Shown piece by piece: positions 36,751 through 44,970 of a stretch of DNA of 64,000 nt. The DNA is from Methylovorus glucosotrophus. GTDB lineage: Bacteria; Pseudomonadota; Gammaproteobacteria; Burkholderiales; Methylophilaceae. The stretch spans positions 248,001-312,000 of the forward strand of contig NZ_VMSE01000002.1 of the NCBI RefSeq assembly GCF_009858335.1, in the 5' to 3' direction. The notes beneath the pieces are model-generated. The model saw nothing but the letters and a program-made list of their open reading frames with translations. It was not told where the DNA came from and did no database searches. The position numbers and the translations under genes were made by a program. Each line of letters opens with the position of its first letter. The stretch's first letter is position 1.

Positions 36751-38628
36751 TTATTCATGAGCGAGGCTGGCTATATCGGGGACTGCAGGGGACGGGTTGC
36801 CAGAGGCTTCGGTATCGTGGAACTGCAGTTTGGCCAGACGCGCATAGAGCCCGCCCATCTGACGCAGTTCTGCTGGCGTGCCGGTTTCCACGATGCGCCC
36901 CTGATCCATGACGATAATCCTGTCCACCTGCTGCACCGTGGCCAGGCGGTGCGCGATGATGAGGGTAGTACGGCCTTGCATGGCGGCCTGTAAGCCTTGC
37001 TGCACCAGGATTTCGGATTCGGCATCCAGCGCGCTGGTGGCTTCATCCAGCAGCAGGATAGGGGCGTTTTTGAGGATTGCACGTGCGATGGCGATACGCT
37101 GGCGTTGCCCGCCCGACAGCCGCGTGCCGCGTTCGCCAAGGAAAGTATCGTAGCCCTTGGGCAGGCGATGGATGAACTCATCGACCTGGGCGGCCTTGGC
37201 GGCCATCAGCACTTCGGCATCGGTGGCATAGGGGTAGCCATAGCGGATATTTTCCATGGCATTGGCCGAGAAAATCACCGGGTCTTGCGGCACCACGGCG
37301 ATCAGGCCGCGCAGGCTTTCCAGGCTTAGCTGGCGTATATCCTGCCCATTGATGGTAATGCTGCCAGCGCTGGTGTCGTAAAAGCGCAGCAGCAACTGGA
37401 ACAGGGTAGTCTTGCCGGCACCGGAAGGGCCGACCAGCGCAATGTTTTCGCCAGCGGCGATCTCCAGTGTCAGCTCTTGCAAAGCGGGCTGGGTGGGGCG
37501 TGAGGGGTAATGAAAGCTGACATGGTGAAAGCCGATGGTGGCTTCCGTGGTTGACTTCAATGCCATGGGTTCTGCCGGTGCCTGAATGGCAGGCTCCGCC
37601 TGCAACAGCTCGAGCAGGCGCTCGGTGGCACCCGCGGCCCGCATGATGTCGCCCCAGACTTCGGCCATGGTCCCCACCGCCCCTGCCACCATGGCGGCAT
37701 ACAACACAAACGATGCCAGCTCGCCACCCGTCATGGCGCCATCACTGACCTGACGCGCGCCCAGCCACAGCACAAAGACGATGGTTCCCAGCACGGCGGT
37801 GATGATCAATGCGGTCAGCGCGGCGCGCACGCGAACGCGGCGGATGGCGGTTTCAAAGCTGAGTTCGGTGCTTTGCTTGAAGCGGCCAATCTCGCGCTGC
37901 TCCTGCGTGTAGGACTGCACGGTGGGCATCGCATTCAGGATTTCACCGGCCATGGCCGAGCTGGCGGCGATCTTGTCCTGCGATTCGCGCGAGAGCTTTT
38001 TGACAGAGCGGCCGATCAGCATGATGGGCAGTACTAGCAGGCACATCAGCCCGAGGTTGATGGAAAAGAGATAGGTGCTGGTGACGGCCAGCATCACCAT
38101 GCCGCCGACAAACTGGAACAGGCTGCGCAGGCCCATGGAGGCGGAGCTGCCCACCACGGTCTGGATCAGTGTGGTGTCGGTGGTCAGTCGCGACAACACC
38201 TCGCCGGTCTGCAGGGTTTCAAAGAATTGCGGTGATTGCGTCAGCACGCGGCCGTAGACGGCACTGCGCAAGTCTGCCGTGACTCGCTCCCCCACCCACG
38301 AGACAGTGAAATAACGTGCCGCAACCAGCATGGCCCAGGCACAGGCCAGCCCAAACAGCAGCAGGAAGTGGCTGTTGAGATCGCCATTGGCACTCGGCCC
38401 CTGCTGCGGTGGTTTGTCAAAACCAAAATCCACCAGATCGCGGAATGCCAGGGGCACCGCCAGCAGGGTAGCGCTGGCAAGTGTCAGCAATAACAGGGCG
38501 AGCATGATCTGCCAGCGATAGGGGCGGAGGAAGGGCCAGAGCCGACTCAGTGCGGAAAGGCGTTTGGCAGGGGCAGCAGGCACGGGGGTTTCTGCGCTCA
38601 TATCGGGGGAATCAGGCGTGGTTGTCAT
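36751..38628 (-). CDS. ABC transporter, fused permease/ATPase (MsbA-like exporter)
   Basis: A roughly 625-residue half-transporter: six-helix transmembrane domain (about 45-340) and an ATPase domain with Walker A GPSGAGKTTLFQ, Q-loop VVPQDPVIFS, signature RLSGGQRQRIAIARAIL and Walker B ILLLDEATSALDAES. It belongs to the MsbA/ABCB type that exports lipids or hydrophobic compounds; the substrate is unknown. The start MTTTPDSPDMSAETP at 38628 is preferred to the frame start 24 codons upstream. Confidence 0.9.
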   Translation of the reverse strand: MTTTPDSPDMSAETPVPAAPAKRLSALSRLWPFLRPYRWQIMLALLLLTLASATLLAVPLAFRDLVDFGFDKPPQQGPSANGDLNSHFLLLFGLACAWAMLVAARYFTVSWVGERVTADLRSAVYGRVLTQSPQFFETLQTGEVLSRLTTDTTLIQTVVGSSASMGLRSLFQFVGGMVMLAVTSTYLFSINLGLMCLLVLPIMLIGRSVKKLSRESQDKIAASSAMAGEILNAMPTVQSYTQEQREIGRFKQSTELSFETAIRRVRVRAALTALIITAVLGTIVFVLWLGARQVSDGAMTGGELASFVLYAAMVAGAVGTMAEVWGDIMRAAGATERLLELLQAEPAIQAPAEPMALKSTTEATIGFHHVSFHYPSRPTQPALQELTLEIAAGENIALVGPSGAGKTTLFQLLLRFYDTSAGSITINGQDIRQLSLESLRGLIAVVPQDPVIFSANAMENIRYGYPYATDAEVLMAAKAAQVDEFIHRLPKGYDTFLGERGTRLSGGQRQRIAIARAILKNAPILLLDEATSALDAESEILVQQGLQAAMQGRTTLIIAHRLATVQQVDRIIVMDQGRIVETGTPAELRQMGGLYARLAKLQFHDTEASGNPSPAVPDIASLAHE

Positions 38629-38866
38629 GTAAACGACAGACCTTGTTGGGGGTGGGAATGTTCCATGGATTGCATGGTACTCCAGAAATCGCCCGCACAA
38701 TGCGCAAGGCGCGGGAGACTTCCCCGACTGGTAAAAGCCAACGCATAACTGTAAGCCTCCACTGACACCAGTATCAGACCTACCCCTATGCGCGTTGCGA
38801 CCAAGCCCCTATACAGTGGAGCTGCGTGTCAAACAAACAAACGCTTAAACCAAGGAGGGAATTCTG

Positions 38867-38944
38867 ATGATTAAATATTTTATTGCCTGGCTGCTGGGTG
38901 TACCGGCATTCCTGCTCATCATCATCTATTTTTTCATGCACTAA
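38867..38944 (+). CDS. 25-residue single-helix membrane protein
   Basis: MIKYFIAWLLGVPAFLLIII followed by YFFMH: almost entirely one transmembrane helix. A strong AAGGAGGGA ribosome-binding site lies upstream of the ATG. It opens a group of three small envelope genes (with 39064 and 39269). Not a recognised family; the Shine-Dalgarno and hydrophobic coding make it credible. Confidence 0.6.
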   Translation: MIKYFIAWLLGVPAFLLIIIYFFMH

Positions 38945-39063
38945 ATTAAATGCACGCCTGCGCGTGCATGAATACCGTCGGCCTTTGGTCGGCGCCGCAT
39001 CACAAATTACCCCATAACCAGAGCAGTTCAACTGTTCACTAATTTGAAGAAAAGAGGGAATTT

Positions 39064-39222
39064 ATGTCCATCACGACCATTTTGCTTATCGTACTGATCC
39101 TGATGTTGCTGGGTGCGTTGCCGACCTGGGGGCACAGCCGTAACTGGGGCTATGCGCCAAGTGGCGGTTTGGGCCTGGTTGTCATCATTCTGTTGATCCT
39201 GCTGCTTACCGGCCGTATCTAG
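39064..39222 (+). CDS. DUF3309-type small membrane protein
   Basis: A 52-residue protein with two hydrophobic segments around TWGHSRNWGYAPSGGLG. The arrangement matches the small DUF3309 family, of unknown role, often stress-related. AGAGGGAAT precedes the ATG. Confidence 0.75.
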   Translation: MSITTILLIVLILMLLGALPTWGHSRNWGYAPSGGLGLVVIILLILLLTGRI

Positions 39223-39268
39223 CCATCGTGCCAGCAAGTTAATAACTAAATAGCTTTAGGAGATAGAC

Positions 39269-39493
39269 ATGCAAATCCTCAATAAAACCTGGCGGGTGAC
39301 CGGCATCGTGTTGACGGTGGCGTGTCTTTCCGCCTGTAGCAATATGTCCGCCCGGGACAAGAATACGGCCGTGGGTGCAGGTGTTGGTGCCGCGGCAGGC
39401 GCTGTGTTGACGGGCGGTAGTGCTGTCGGTACCGTCGGTGGCGCTGCCGTGGGCGGCATTATCGGGAATCAGGTTGGTAAAGATAAGAAATAG
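39269..39493 (+). CDS. Glycine-zipper lipoprotein (OsmB-like)
   Basis: A 74-residue protein with a lipoprotein signal (VACLSAC, lipid on C23) and a Gly/Ala-rich repeat AVGAGVGAAAGAV ... GGAAVGGIIGNQVG typical of glycine-zipper outer-membrane or stress lipoproteins. AGGAG precedes the start. Followed by an intrinsic terminator at 39547. Confidence 0.82.
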   Translation: MQILNKTWRVTGIVLTVACLSACSNMSARDKNTAVGAGVGAAAGAVLTGGSAVGTVGGAAVGGIIGNQVGKDKK

Positions 39494-39546
39494 ATAAAAG
39501 CAGGGAGGAGACCACCGAGTGCCTGGCACCAGGTGGTGATTGTGAG

Positions 39547-39579
39547 AAAAAGCCGGAGCATGATTGCTCCGGCTTTTTT
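39547..39579 (+). terminator. Intrinsic terminator after the lipoprotein gene
   Basis: AGCCGGAGCA, TGAT loop, TGCTCCGGCT (39551-39574), then a run of T: a perfect 10-bp stem. Confidence 0.9.
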
Positions 39580-39732
39580 ATGTATCCCGATGGCTTCTGT
39601 TCCAGGCATGCCTCTTTCTATGCATCCGGCCTGCAGGTGTCATATCCATTCCAGCCTTCCCAAAGGTAGACACGGCATATCGCCCAGGTCTGTTTTATAC
39701 TGTGAGCCCATTGCACATCACTCACGGTCATT

Positions 39733-41802
39733 ATGAAAACTATCCTGAAGAATAGCGTGTGGCTGCTCGTTGCCATCCTGGGAGCGGCAGCGGTGGGAGG
39801 CATCGCCCTGCATCGCGGCGAGAGTATCAACTCCCTGTGGTTTATTGCCGCGGCATTATGTGTGTATGCCCTGGCATATCGGTTTTACTCGGCATGGATT
39901 GCCGCCCGGGTGCTGATGCTGGATGCCTCGCGGGCAACCCCGGCCGTGCGCCTGGATAACGGCCGCGATTTTGTGCCTACCAATAAATGGATCGTCTTCG
40001 GCCATCACTTTGCGGCGATTGCCGGACCTGGCCCATTGGTAGGGCCAACGCTGGCCGCGCAGTTTGGTTATCTGCCCGGTACCTTGTGGATATTGTTTGG
40101 TGCCGTGCTGGGGGGAGCCGTGCAGGATATGGTGACCTTGTTCCTCTCCACCCGCCGCAATGGGCGCAGCCTGGGTCAGATGGCGCGTGAGGAACTGGGG
40201 GCGATAGGCGGAACCGCCGCCCTCGTTGGCACCTTTGCCATCATGATCATCCTCATCGCCGTGCTCGGGCTGGTGGTGGTCAATGCCATGAAGCACAGCC
40301 CCTGGGCGACTTCTACCGTGGCGGCGACGATTCCCATCGCCATGATTGTCGGTTTGTACATGCGCCACTTCCGTGCGGGCAAGGTGCTGGAAGCGTCTGC
40401 CCTGGGCGTGATCCTGCTGTTGCTATCCGTCGCAGGTGGCGGCTGGGTGGATCATCATCCCACCTTGCGCGTGTGGTTTGACCATGAAGGCCTGACCCTG
40501 GCCTGGTGGATTATTGCCTACGGCTTTGCTGCCGCCATTCTGCCGGTCTGGCTGCTGTTGGCGCCACGCGATTATTTGTCTACCTTCATGAAGCTGGGCA
40601 CTGTCATTGTGCTGGCGATTGCTATTCTGATGCTGCAGCCGGAAGTCAAAATGCCGGCACTGACGCAGTTTATTGATGGCACCGGCCCCATTTTTGGCGG
40701 CAAGCTGTTTCCCTTTGTGTTTATTACCATCGCCTGCGGGGCGATTTCCGGTTTCCATGCGCTGATTGCCTCCGGCACCACGCCCAAGCTGCTGGAAAAC
40801 GAGCGCGACATCCGCATGATCGGCTATGGCGCCATGTTGCTGGAGTCTTTCGTTGCCATCATGGCGATGATTGCCGCCACCGTGCTTGATCCGGGCGTGT
40901 TTTTTGCCATCAACAGCCCGGCGGGCATCGTCGGCAAGGAAGCAGCCGATGCCGTTGCCACCATCAGCGGCTGGGGCTTCCCGGTCACCGTGGCGCAAAT
41001 GGAGTCGCTGGCGCGCGAGATGGGCGAAGCTACGCTGTTTGCCCGTACCGGGGGTGCGCCGTCGCTGGCGGTGGGCATGGCCAGCATTTTTGGCAGTGCG
41101 TTCGGCCAGGGCCTGCTGGCGCTGTGGTATCACTTTGCCATCATGTTCGAGGCGATTTTCATCCTGACCACGCTGGATGCGGGCACCCGCGTCGGCCGCT
41201 TCATGCTGCAGGACATGCTGGGCAATATCTGGCCCAAACTGGGCGAGACTTCGTGGTATCCCTCGGTATTGTTTACCAGCGCGCTGGTGGTCGCCGGATG
41301 GGGCTATTTCCTTTACATCGGCGTGATTGACCCCAATGGCGGCGTCAATATCCTGTGGCCGCTGTTTGGTATTTCCAACCAGATGCTGGCGGCCATTGCT
41401 TTGTCGGTTGCCACGGGTATTTTTGTCAAATCCGGCCGCCTCAAATTTGCCTGGGTAACGGCACTTCCGCTCACCTGGCTGGTCATTATTACCAGTACCG
41501 CCGCCTGGCAGAAAATCATGAGCGATGATGTGCGCGTGGGCTTTTTTGCCGCTGCCAATGATATGGCGGCCAAACTGGCGGCAGGTGCTTTGCCACCAGA
41601 AAAAGCCGCCGTGGCACCACAGCTGATTTTCAACCAGCAACTGGATGCCTGGCTGACGCTGTTTTTCGTCGTCATATTGTGGGTGGTGATACTGGATATG
41701 CTGCGCGTGTGCTGGCGCTATCTGGCAGGCAAGAGTGTGAAGCCATCGACCGAGCACCCGCACGAACCAGCACCGCTGAATGCCCAATGGGTAAGGGATT
41801 AA
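39733..41802 (+). CDS. cstA: Carbon starvation protein CstA family transporter
   Basis: A 689-residue inner-membrane protein with many helices. FVPTNKWIVFGHHFAAIAGPGPLVGP and GAISGFHALIASGTTPK are CstA hallmarks. The family imports peptides or pyruvate under carbon limitation. Followed after two bases by a YbdD/YjiX-like small gene, the usual companion. Confidence 0.93.
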   Translation: MKTILKNSVWLLVAILGAAAVGGIALHRGESINSLWFIAAALCVYALAYRFYSAWIAARVLMLDASRATPAVRLDNGRDFVPTNKWIVFGHHFAAIAGPGPLVGPTLAAQFGYLPGTLWILFGAVLGGAVQDMVTLFLSTRRNGRSLGQMAREELGAIGGTAALVGTFAIMIILIAVLGLVVVNAMKHSPWATSTVAATIPIAMIVGLYMRHFRAGKVLEASALGVILLLLSVAGGGWVDHHPTLRVWFDHEGLTLAWWIIAYGFAAAILPVWLLLAPRDYLSTFMKLGTVIVLAIAILMLQPEVKMPALTQFIDGTGPIFGGKLFPFVFITIACGAISGFHALIASGTTPKLLENERDIRMIGYGAMLLESFVAIMAMIAATVLDPGVFFAINSPAGIVGKEAADAVATISGWGFPVTVAQMESLAREMGEATLFARTGGAPSLAVGMASIFGSAFGQGLLALWYHFAIMFEAIFILTTLDAGTRVGRFMLQDMLGNIWPKLGETSWYPSVLFTSALVVAGWGYFLYIGVIDPNGGVNILWPLFGISNQMLAAIALSVATGIFVKSGRLKFAWVTALPLTWLVIITSTAAWQKIMSDDVRVGFFAAANDMAAKLAAGALPPEKAAVAPQLIFNQQLDAWLTLFFVVILWVVILDMLRVCWRYLAGKSVKPSTEHPHEPAPLNAQWVRD

Positions 41803-41804
41803 CT

Positions 41805-41984
41805 ATGCTGAATAAGTTGAAAGCCTTCTGGCGCGTGGTGCGCCGCCTGTCTGGCGATGATGCCTACGAGCGTTATCTGCGACATCACGCCGAGCAGCAC
41901 GTGGACGAGCCGCCGCTGACGCGCGAAGCCTTTTTCAAGCAATGGCAGGATGGCAAATGGAAAGGCGTGAAGCGGTGCTGCTAA
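41805..41984 (+). CDS. YbdD/YjiX family small protein
   Basis: A 59-residue protein, MLNKLKAFWRVVRRLSGDDA then YERYLRHHAEQH and FFKQWQDGKWKGVKRCC; the C-terminal FxxxWxxGKWxxVxRCC is the family signature. Always linked with cstA-like transporters; may assist them. Start 41805 is two bases after the cstA stop. Confidence 0.9.
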   Translation: MLNKLKAFWRVVRRLSGDDAYERYLRHHAEQHVDEPPLTREAFFKQWQDGKWKGVKRCC

Positions 41985-42268
41985 CTCGGGATACCGCTGA
42001 ACCCACTATCTCCGGTCAGGAACTCAGTGCGGCGGATATTGGCCGGGTGATCGAAATGGCGTGGGAAGATCGCACGCCATTCGAAGCCATTGCATTTCAA
42101 TTTGGCTTATCTGAAGCGGATGTGATTGATCTCATGCGGCGGCAGCTGCGCAGCTCCGCGTTCAGGTTATGGCGCAAGCGCATGCAGGGCAGATCTACCA
42201 AGCACGCCGCCCTGCGCAGCCCCGAGGTGGCGCGCCATCGTGCCCGGCATCGGGTGCCGCAGTTCTAA
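41957..42268 (+). CDS. TIGR03643 family protein
   Basis: A 103-residue protein whose core (ADIGRVIEMAWEDRTPFEAI ... VIDLMRRQLRSSAFRLWRKR) matches the TIGR03643 family, unknown in function and with a helix-turn-helix-like look. Start 41957 has AGGA seven bases upstream; the gene overlaps the end of the YbdD gene in another frame. It is the last core gene before the accessory island, and its stop overlaps the lgt remnant. Confidence 0.8.
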   Translation: MERREAVLLTRDTAEPTISGQELSAADIGRVIEMAWEDRTPFEAIAFQFGLSEADVIDLMRRQLRSSAFRLWRKRMQGRSTKHAALRSPEVARHRARHRVPQF

Positions 42269-42360
42269 GGACGCGGCTGGCGGCACAGGTTAAACATCCC
42301 CAGCCCCGCAATCACCATGGGCAGGCTCATTCCCATCGATAACAATTCCAGATAACTATC
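42265..42360 (-). pseudogene. Remnant of the lgt 3' end (31 codons plus stop)
   Basis: In the minus strand this reads DSYLELLSMGMSLPMVIAG, continuing to LCRQPRP and a stop. It matches the last 37 residues of the intact lgt at 46152 ([13 protein letters not shown] ... [19 protein letters not shown]) with an in-frame six-residue deletion and several substitutions. The reading frame is still open, so it is a diverged copy rather than random similarity. It marks the left edge of the accessory island. Confidence 0.88.
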
Positions 42361-42752
42361 CGTATTTTTACGCGCTCCAAGTGATTCTGCGTGGATGCCG
42401 ACACATGCCTTTCAACCGCCAGATGTGTCAAGAAAGTCTCCACATGTTAACCTTTGAGGGGTTTGGGATGGCCTTGTTATGGAAGATAATCAAGCGCTTG
42501 ATCTAATCCACATAGGCATTTTCTGTTCTGATACTATAGTTCATCATTTGGTTGCGATGCTGAGATCTGCTCAAGCAATTTTGGTGGATGACTGGCGCAT
42601 TCCCCTTATCAGACATCATGGTGTGTGGTTCATTTATATATAAAAATTAAAGGTGCACTAAACAAACTCTATTCAATGATTTATATAGAGAACAACAATG
42701 ATTAAATTACTATCATCCAGCCGCTTAACGGTATGCATAAAAAGGAACGCGC
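42361..42752. other. A+T-rich island leader without a clear gene
   Basis: Stretch between the lgt scar and the first cassette gene. Composition becomes A+T-rich. One 54-codon open frame exists (listed separately). No integrase gene, no attI-like site with GTTRRRY next to the first cassette and no clear promoter are seen; AAAGGAAC upstream of 42753 is the ribosome-binding site of the first cassette. Confidence 0.5.
42479..42643 (+). CDS. Short open frame, doubtful
   Basis: 54 codons, starting MEDNQALDLIHIGIFCSDTI and ending RHHGVWFIYI. No clear Shine-Dalgarno and no recognised family. It may be a fragment of a lost gene in the island. Confidence 0.25.
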   Translation: MEDNQALDLIHIGIFCSDTIVHHLVAMLRSAQAILVDDWRIPLIRHHGVWFIYI

Positions 42753-43595
42753 ATGAATGAAGAAAAGGGTAAAGCAGGTTTGTGGGAATTGGTAAAAGCA
42801 ATTTCTACAGTCATCTTGGTTGGCGTAACTGCATATAAAATATATTCAACACCGACAACCTTGACAGTTGATTTTCCTACACTGCTGTCGCTTCTCTTAG
42901 CGCTCTTCTCGGTCGGCCTAGCTGCACTTTTCTATTTCAAAGCGACTGAAACAAGCAATGCCTTCTACGACAACACTTACAAGTTTACAAAGGATATTGC
43001 CGAGTTATTGGTAAAAATCGAAAGCGGCTTTGGGGAGCGGCTGCGTAATTTAGACGAGGGGTACTCATCAATGCGTTCCTACTTGCAGAACATTCCAACC
43101 AAGCACGGCGATGCTGTCGAAAAAACCAAACAAAAACTGGAAACTGAACAACAAGAAATTGAAAAAGTCCTCGCTGAAAGAAACGAAATTGTCCAGCAAT
43201 TGGTAGAGCGATCACATCTTGAACAGGAAGAAAAAGAAAAAGTGCTCGCAAAACTCAAAGCCAAAGAAGACGAGTTGATTGAAGCACAAAGAGAAGTTTC
43301 TAAGCTGAATAAAAGGCTGTTCATGGAGCGTATGGACAAAAAGCGTGATCGAAACATTCGCGATGATACTGGAATGGATCGCTTTACTAGATCTAATGTA
43401 ATAGAAAAGATTGGACTCAAAAAAATTATTGAAGGAAGCCCCACTTCAATACGCAGACACTTCGATGAGCTCACGAATAATTTTCCCCATCAGTACATTG
43501 ACGATTTGGAAAAACATGAATATTTCGATGGTGGACTAACCCCTTCTGGCATGCGGTACTTACGGGAAATTGCTCTAAAACTCCATGATGCATAA
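42753..43595 (+). CDS. Cassette 1: two-helix membrane protein with long coiled coil, unknown
   Basis: A 280-residue protein. Two N-terminal transmembrane helices (about 14-30 and 42-64) are followed by a charged coiled coil (about 105-205, rich in E, K and Q) and a C-terminal globular part (about 215-280, SNVIEKIGLKKIIEGSPTSI ... EKHEYFDGGLTPSGMRYLRE) that looks like a winged-helix-type fold. No family is recognised. Architecture resembles membrane-anchored effectors seen in some defence loci, but this is only a resemblance. Codon use is A+T-rich compared with the flanks. Confidence 0.8.
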   Translation: MNEEKGKAGLWELVKAISTVILVGVTAYKIYSTPTTLTVDFPTLLSLLLALFSVGLAALFYFKATETSNAFYDNTYKFTKDIAELLVKIESGFGERLRNLDEGYSSMRSYLQNIPTKHGDAVEKTKQKLETEQQEIEKVLAERNEIVQQLVERSHLEQEEKEKVLAKLKAKEDELIEAQREVSKLNKRLFMERMDKKRDRNIRDDTGMDRFTRSNVIEKIGLKKIIEGSPTSIRRHFDELTNNFPHQYIDDLEKHEYFDGGLTPSGMRYLREIALKLHDA

Positions 43596-43653
43596 GCTGC
43601 CGTTCGAGAGGGGCGGCGCAAAAGCGCGCCACCCCTCAACTCTACGTTAAGCA
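43596..43653 (+). repeat. attC site 1
   Basis: 58 bp directly after the stop of cassette 1. Right box GTTAAGC (43647-43653) fits GTTRRRY; the left box is degenerate (GCTGCCG). The arms GAGGGGCGGCGC and GCGCGCCACCCCTC pair around an AAAA loop. Confidence 0.75.
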
Positions 43654-43666
43654 AAAAGGAAAATTT

Positions 43667-43975
43667 ATGGAATTTAATAAAGAAAACTACTCCACAATAA
43701 AAGAAGCCTGCACAAATCGCAAAGAAGTTGAGTTTTTCGCTCCAATTGCTGCCACTGCATTTGAAAATGGTAAAGCCCCTGATGATTGGACTGCTTATCC
43801 TCCTTGCATGCTTCCACCAGAAGGCTACGCTCAAGTCTTCGTTTATGCAGGAAGTGACGTTAAAGGCTCTCTAACAAAACTTGAACTTTTAATTCATCTT
43901 GATGGAGGCATGGTTTTATACAAAGCCATTGAAAACCAACAAGTTGCTATAAAAGTAACATGGCCTAATGCCTAA
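43667..43975 (+). CDS. Cassette 2: small protein, unknown
   Basis: A 102-residue soluble acidic protein (MEFNKENYSTIKEACTNRKE; WTAYPPCMLPPEGYAQVFVY in the middle). No signal, helix bundle or known motif. AAAGGA precedes the start by a normal distance. The stop codon TAA lies inside the left box of attC 2, typical of gene cassettes. Confidence 0.75.
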   Translation: MEFNKENYSTIKEACTNRKEVEFFAPIAATAFENGKAPDDWTAYPPCMLPPEGYAQVFVYAGSDVKGSLTKLELLIHLDGGMVLYKAIENQQVAIKVTWPNA

Positions 43976-44030
43976 CCCATAATCATTCAAGCGGGGGGCA
44001 TAACGGCGCCCCTTAATTCAAATGTTAGGC
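43970..44030 (+). repeat. attC site 2
   Basis: 61 bp. Left box GCCTAAC (43970-43976) and right box GTTAGGC (44024-44030) are exact reverse complements. Inner arms AAGCGGGG / CCCCTTAATTCAA resemble the class 1 integron cassette type. Confidence 0.92.
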
Positions 44031-44056
44031 CTTTACTAACACAGGAATCGCATTAA

Positions 44057-44389
44057 ATGAAATGGCAAAATACATTAAAAACCGGGGGGGCTATTGCTTC
44101 TATCACTGGTGTATCGTTAGTATGGGTTAAAGCGCTGACACCAAATGTCACGTCTTTTAATTTGGTTTTTGGTCTCTTCGCATCGATTGTTGCTGCTCTT
44201 GTAACAGTTGGTCTCATCGCACTCACTATCGAGATACTACAATCTGGCGGGCGTCGATTGGAAGTTAATACGTCTAAACAAAAGCTCACAATTTACTGGT
44301 CGTTTAGCACTGCAGCAGCAATATTTGTTGGTGGCATGCTCTTGTTCCTTACTTGGGGGCTTGTTTCTATAGCCTGGATAATAAGGTGA
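44057..44389 (+). CDS. Cassette 3: small membrane protein, unknown
   Basis: A 110-residue protein with three likely transmembrane segments (about 10-27, 33-58 and 78-107) separated by a basic loop (RRLEVNTSKQK). CAGGAA upstream of the ATG. No known family. Confidence 0.72.
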   Translation: MKWQNTLKTGGAIASITGVSLVWVKALTPNVTSFNLVFGLFASIVAALVTVGLIALTIEILQSGGRRLEVNTSKQKLTIYWSFSTAAAIFVGGMLLFLTWGLVSIAWIIR

Positions 44390-44390
44390 G

Positions 44391-44450
44391 GCTCAGCTCA
44401 TCCATCGAGCGGGGCGCGATAAAGCGCGCCGTTTATGCCAAACATTAGGC
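44391..44450 (+). repeat. attC site 3
   Basis: 60 bp. Right box ATTAGGC (one base from GTTRRRY), left box degenerate (GCTCAGC). Central arms GGGGCGCG / CGCGCC around ATAAAG. Confidence 0.7.
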
Positions 44451-44458
44451 TTATCTAA

Positions 44459-44893
44459 ATGGCTGCTCTAATTGAATGGCTTAAAGGTCTCGATGGTATT
44501 GCTACTTGGGGCGCAGTGCTTTCGACCATTCTCGCGGTCAGAGAGTATCGGAAGAACCGACTGCAAGTGGAGATCGGGTTCTCGATGGCGAGCATTGCTG
44601 ATGTTGGAAACAAAATCATCATCAGAAATAACTCGAACAGACCAATCATCGTTACTTATTGGGAAATTGTGTTTAGACGGTTTTGGTTTCTTCCCTTTTT
44701 CGAATCTTTATGTGCTGGGCCGGATGAATACTTTACAGATTTTCAAATTCCGGAAAATAGTAGCAAAATTCTTGAGTTTTCGGCCCAGGACTATTTTGCT
44801 TGTAATCCAAAGGCGCTCAAGGGAAGAAGACTCTATTTCCGAATGCGCGTTTCCGGCAAACGGCTTCCTTTTGTGTCGTTTCTATATGCATAG
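44459..44893 (+). CDS. Cassette 4: protein with N-terminal hydrophobic segment, unknown
   Basis: A 144-residue protein. GLDGIATWGAVLSTILAVRE near the N-terminus may anchor it; the rest is a beta-rich domain (VGNKIIIRNNSNRPIIVTYW ... GRRLYFRMRVSGKRLP). Starts nine bases after attC 3. No family recognised. Confidence 0.7.
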   Translation: MAALIEWLKGLDGIATWGAVLSTILAVREYRKNRLQVEIGFSMASIADVGNKIIIRNNSNRPIIVTYWEIVFRRFWFLPFFESLCAGPDEYFTDFQIPENSSKILEFSAQDYFACNPKALKGRRLYFRMRVSGKRLPFVSFLYA

Positions 44894-44895
44894 CA

Positions 44896-44940
44896 GCCTA
44901 ACCCGCCGTTCAACCCCGTTCGCTTCGCTCTCTGGCGCTG
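44896..44940 (+). repeat. attC site 4, truncated
   Basis: Left box GCCTAAC (44896-44902) with the following CCGCCGTTCAA region is present, but the right half (TTAA..CAA..GTTRRRY) is missing before the next open frame. It looks like a deletion junction. Confidence 0.6.
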
Positions 44941-44970
44941 CTCTAGGAGTCTTATCTACGATGCTGCTGA

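Noticed and set aside
40423..41787. 454-codon minus-strand open frame opposite cstA
   Set aside because: Antisense shadow; translation is rich in Gln, His and Arg without any domain, whereas cstA on the other strand is certain.
42723..42729. GCTTAAC upstream of the first cassette as a possible attI or attC residue
   Set aside because: A single 7-base match with no partner box or palindrome around it; expected by chance in A+T-rich DNA.
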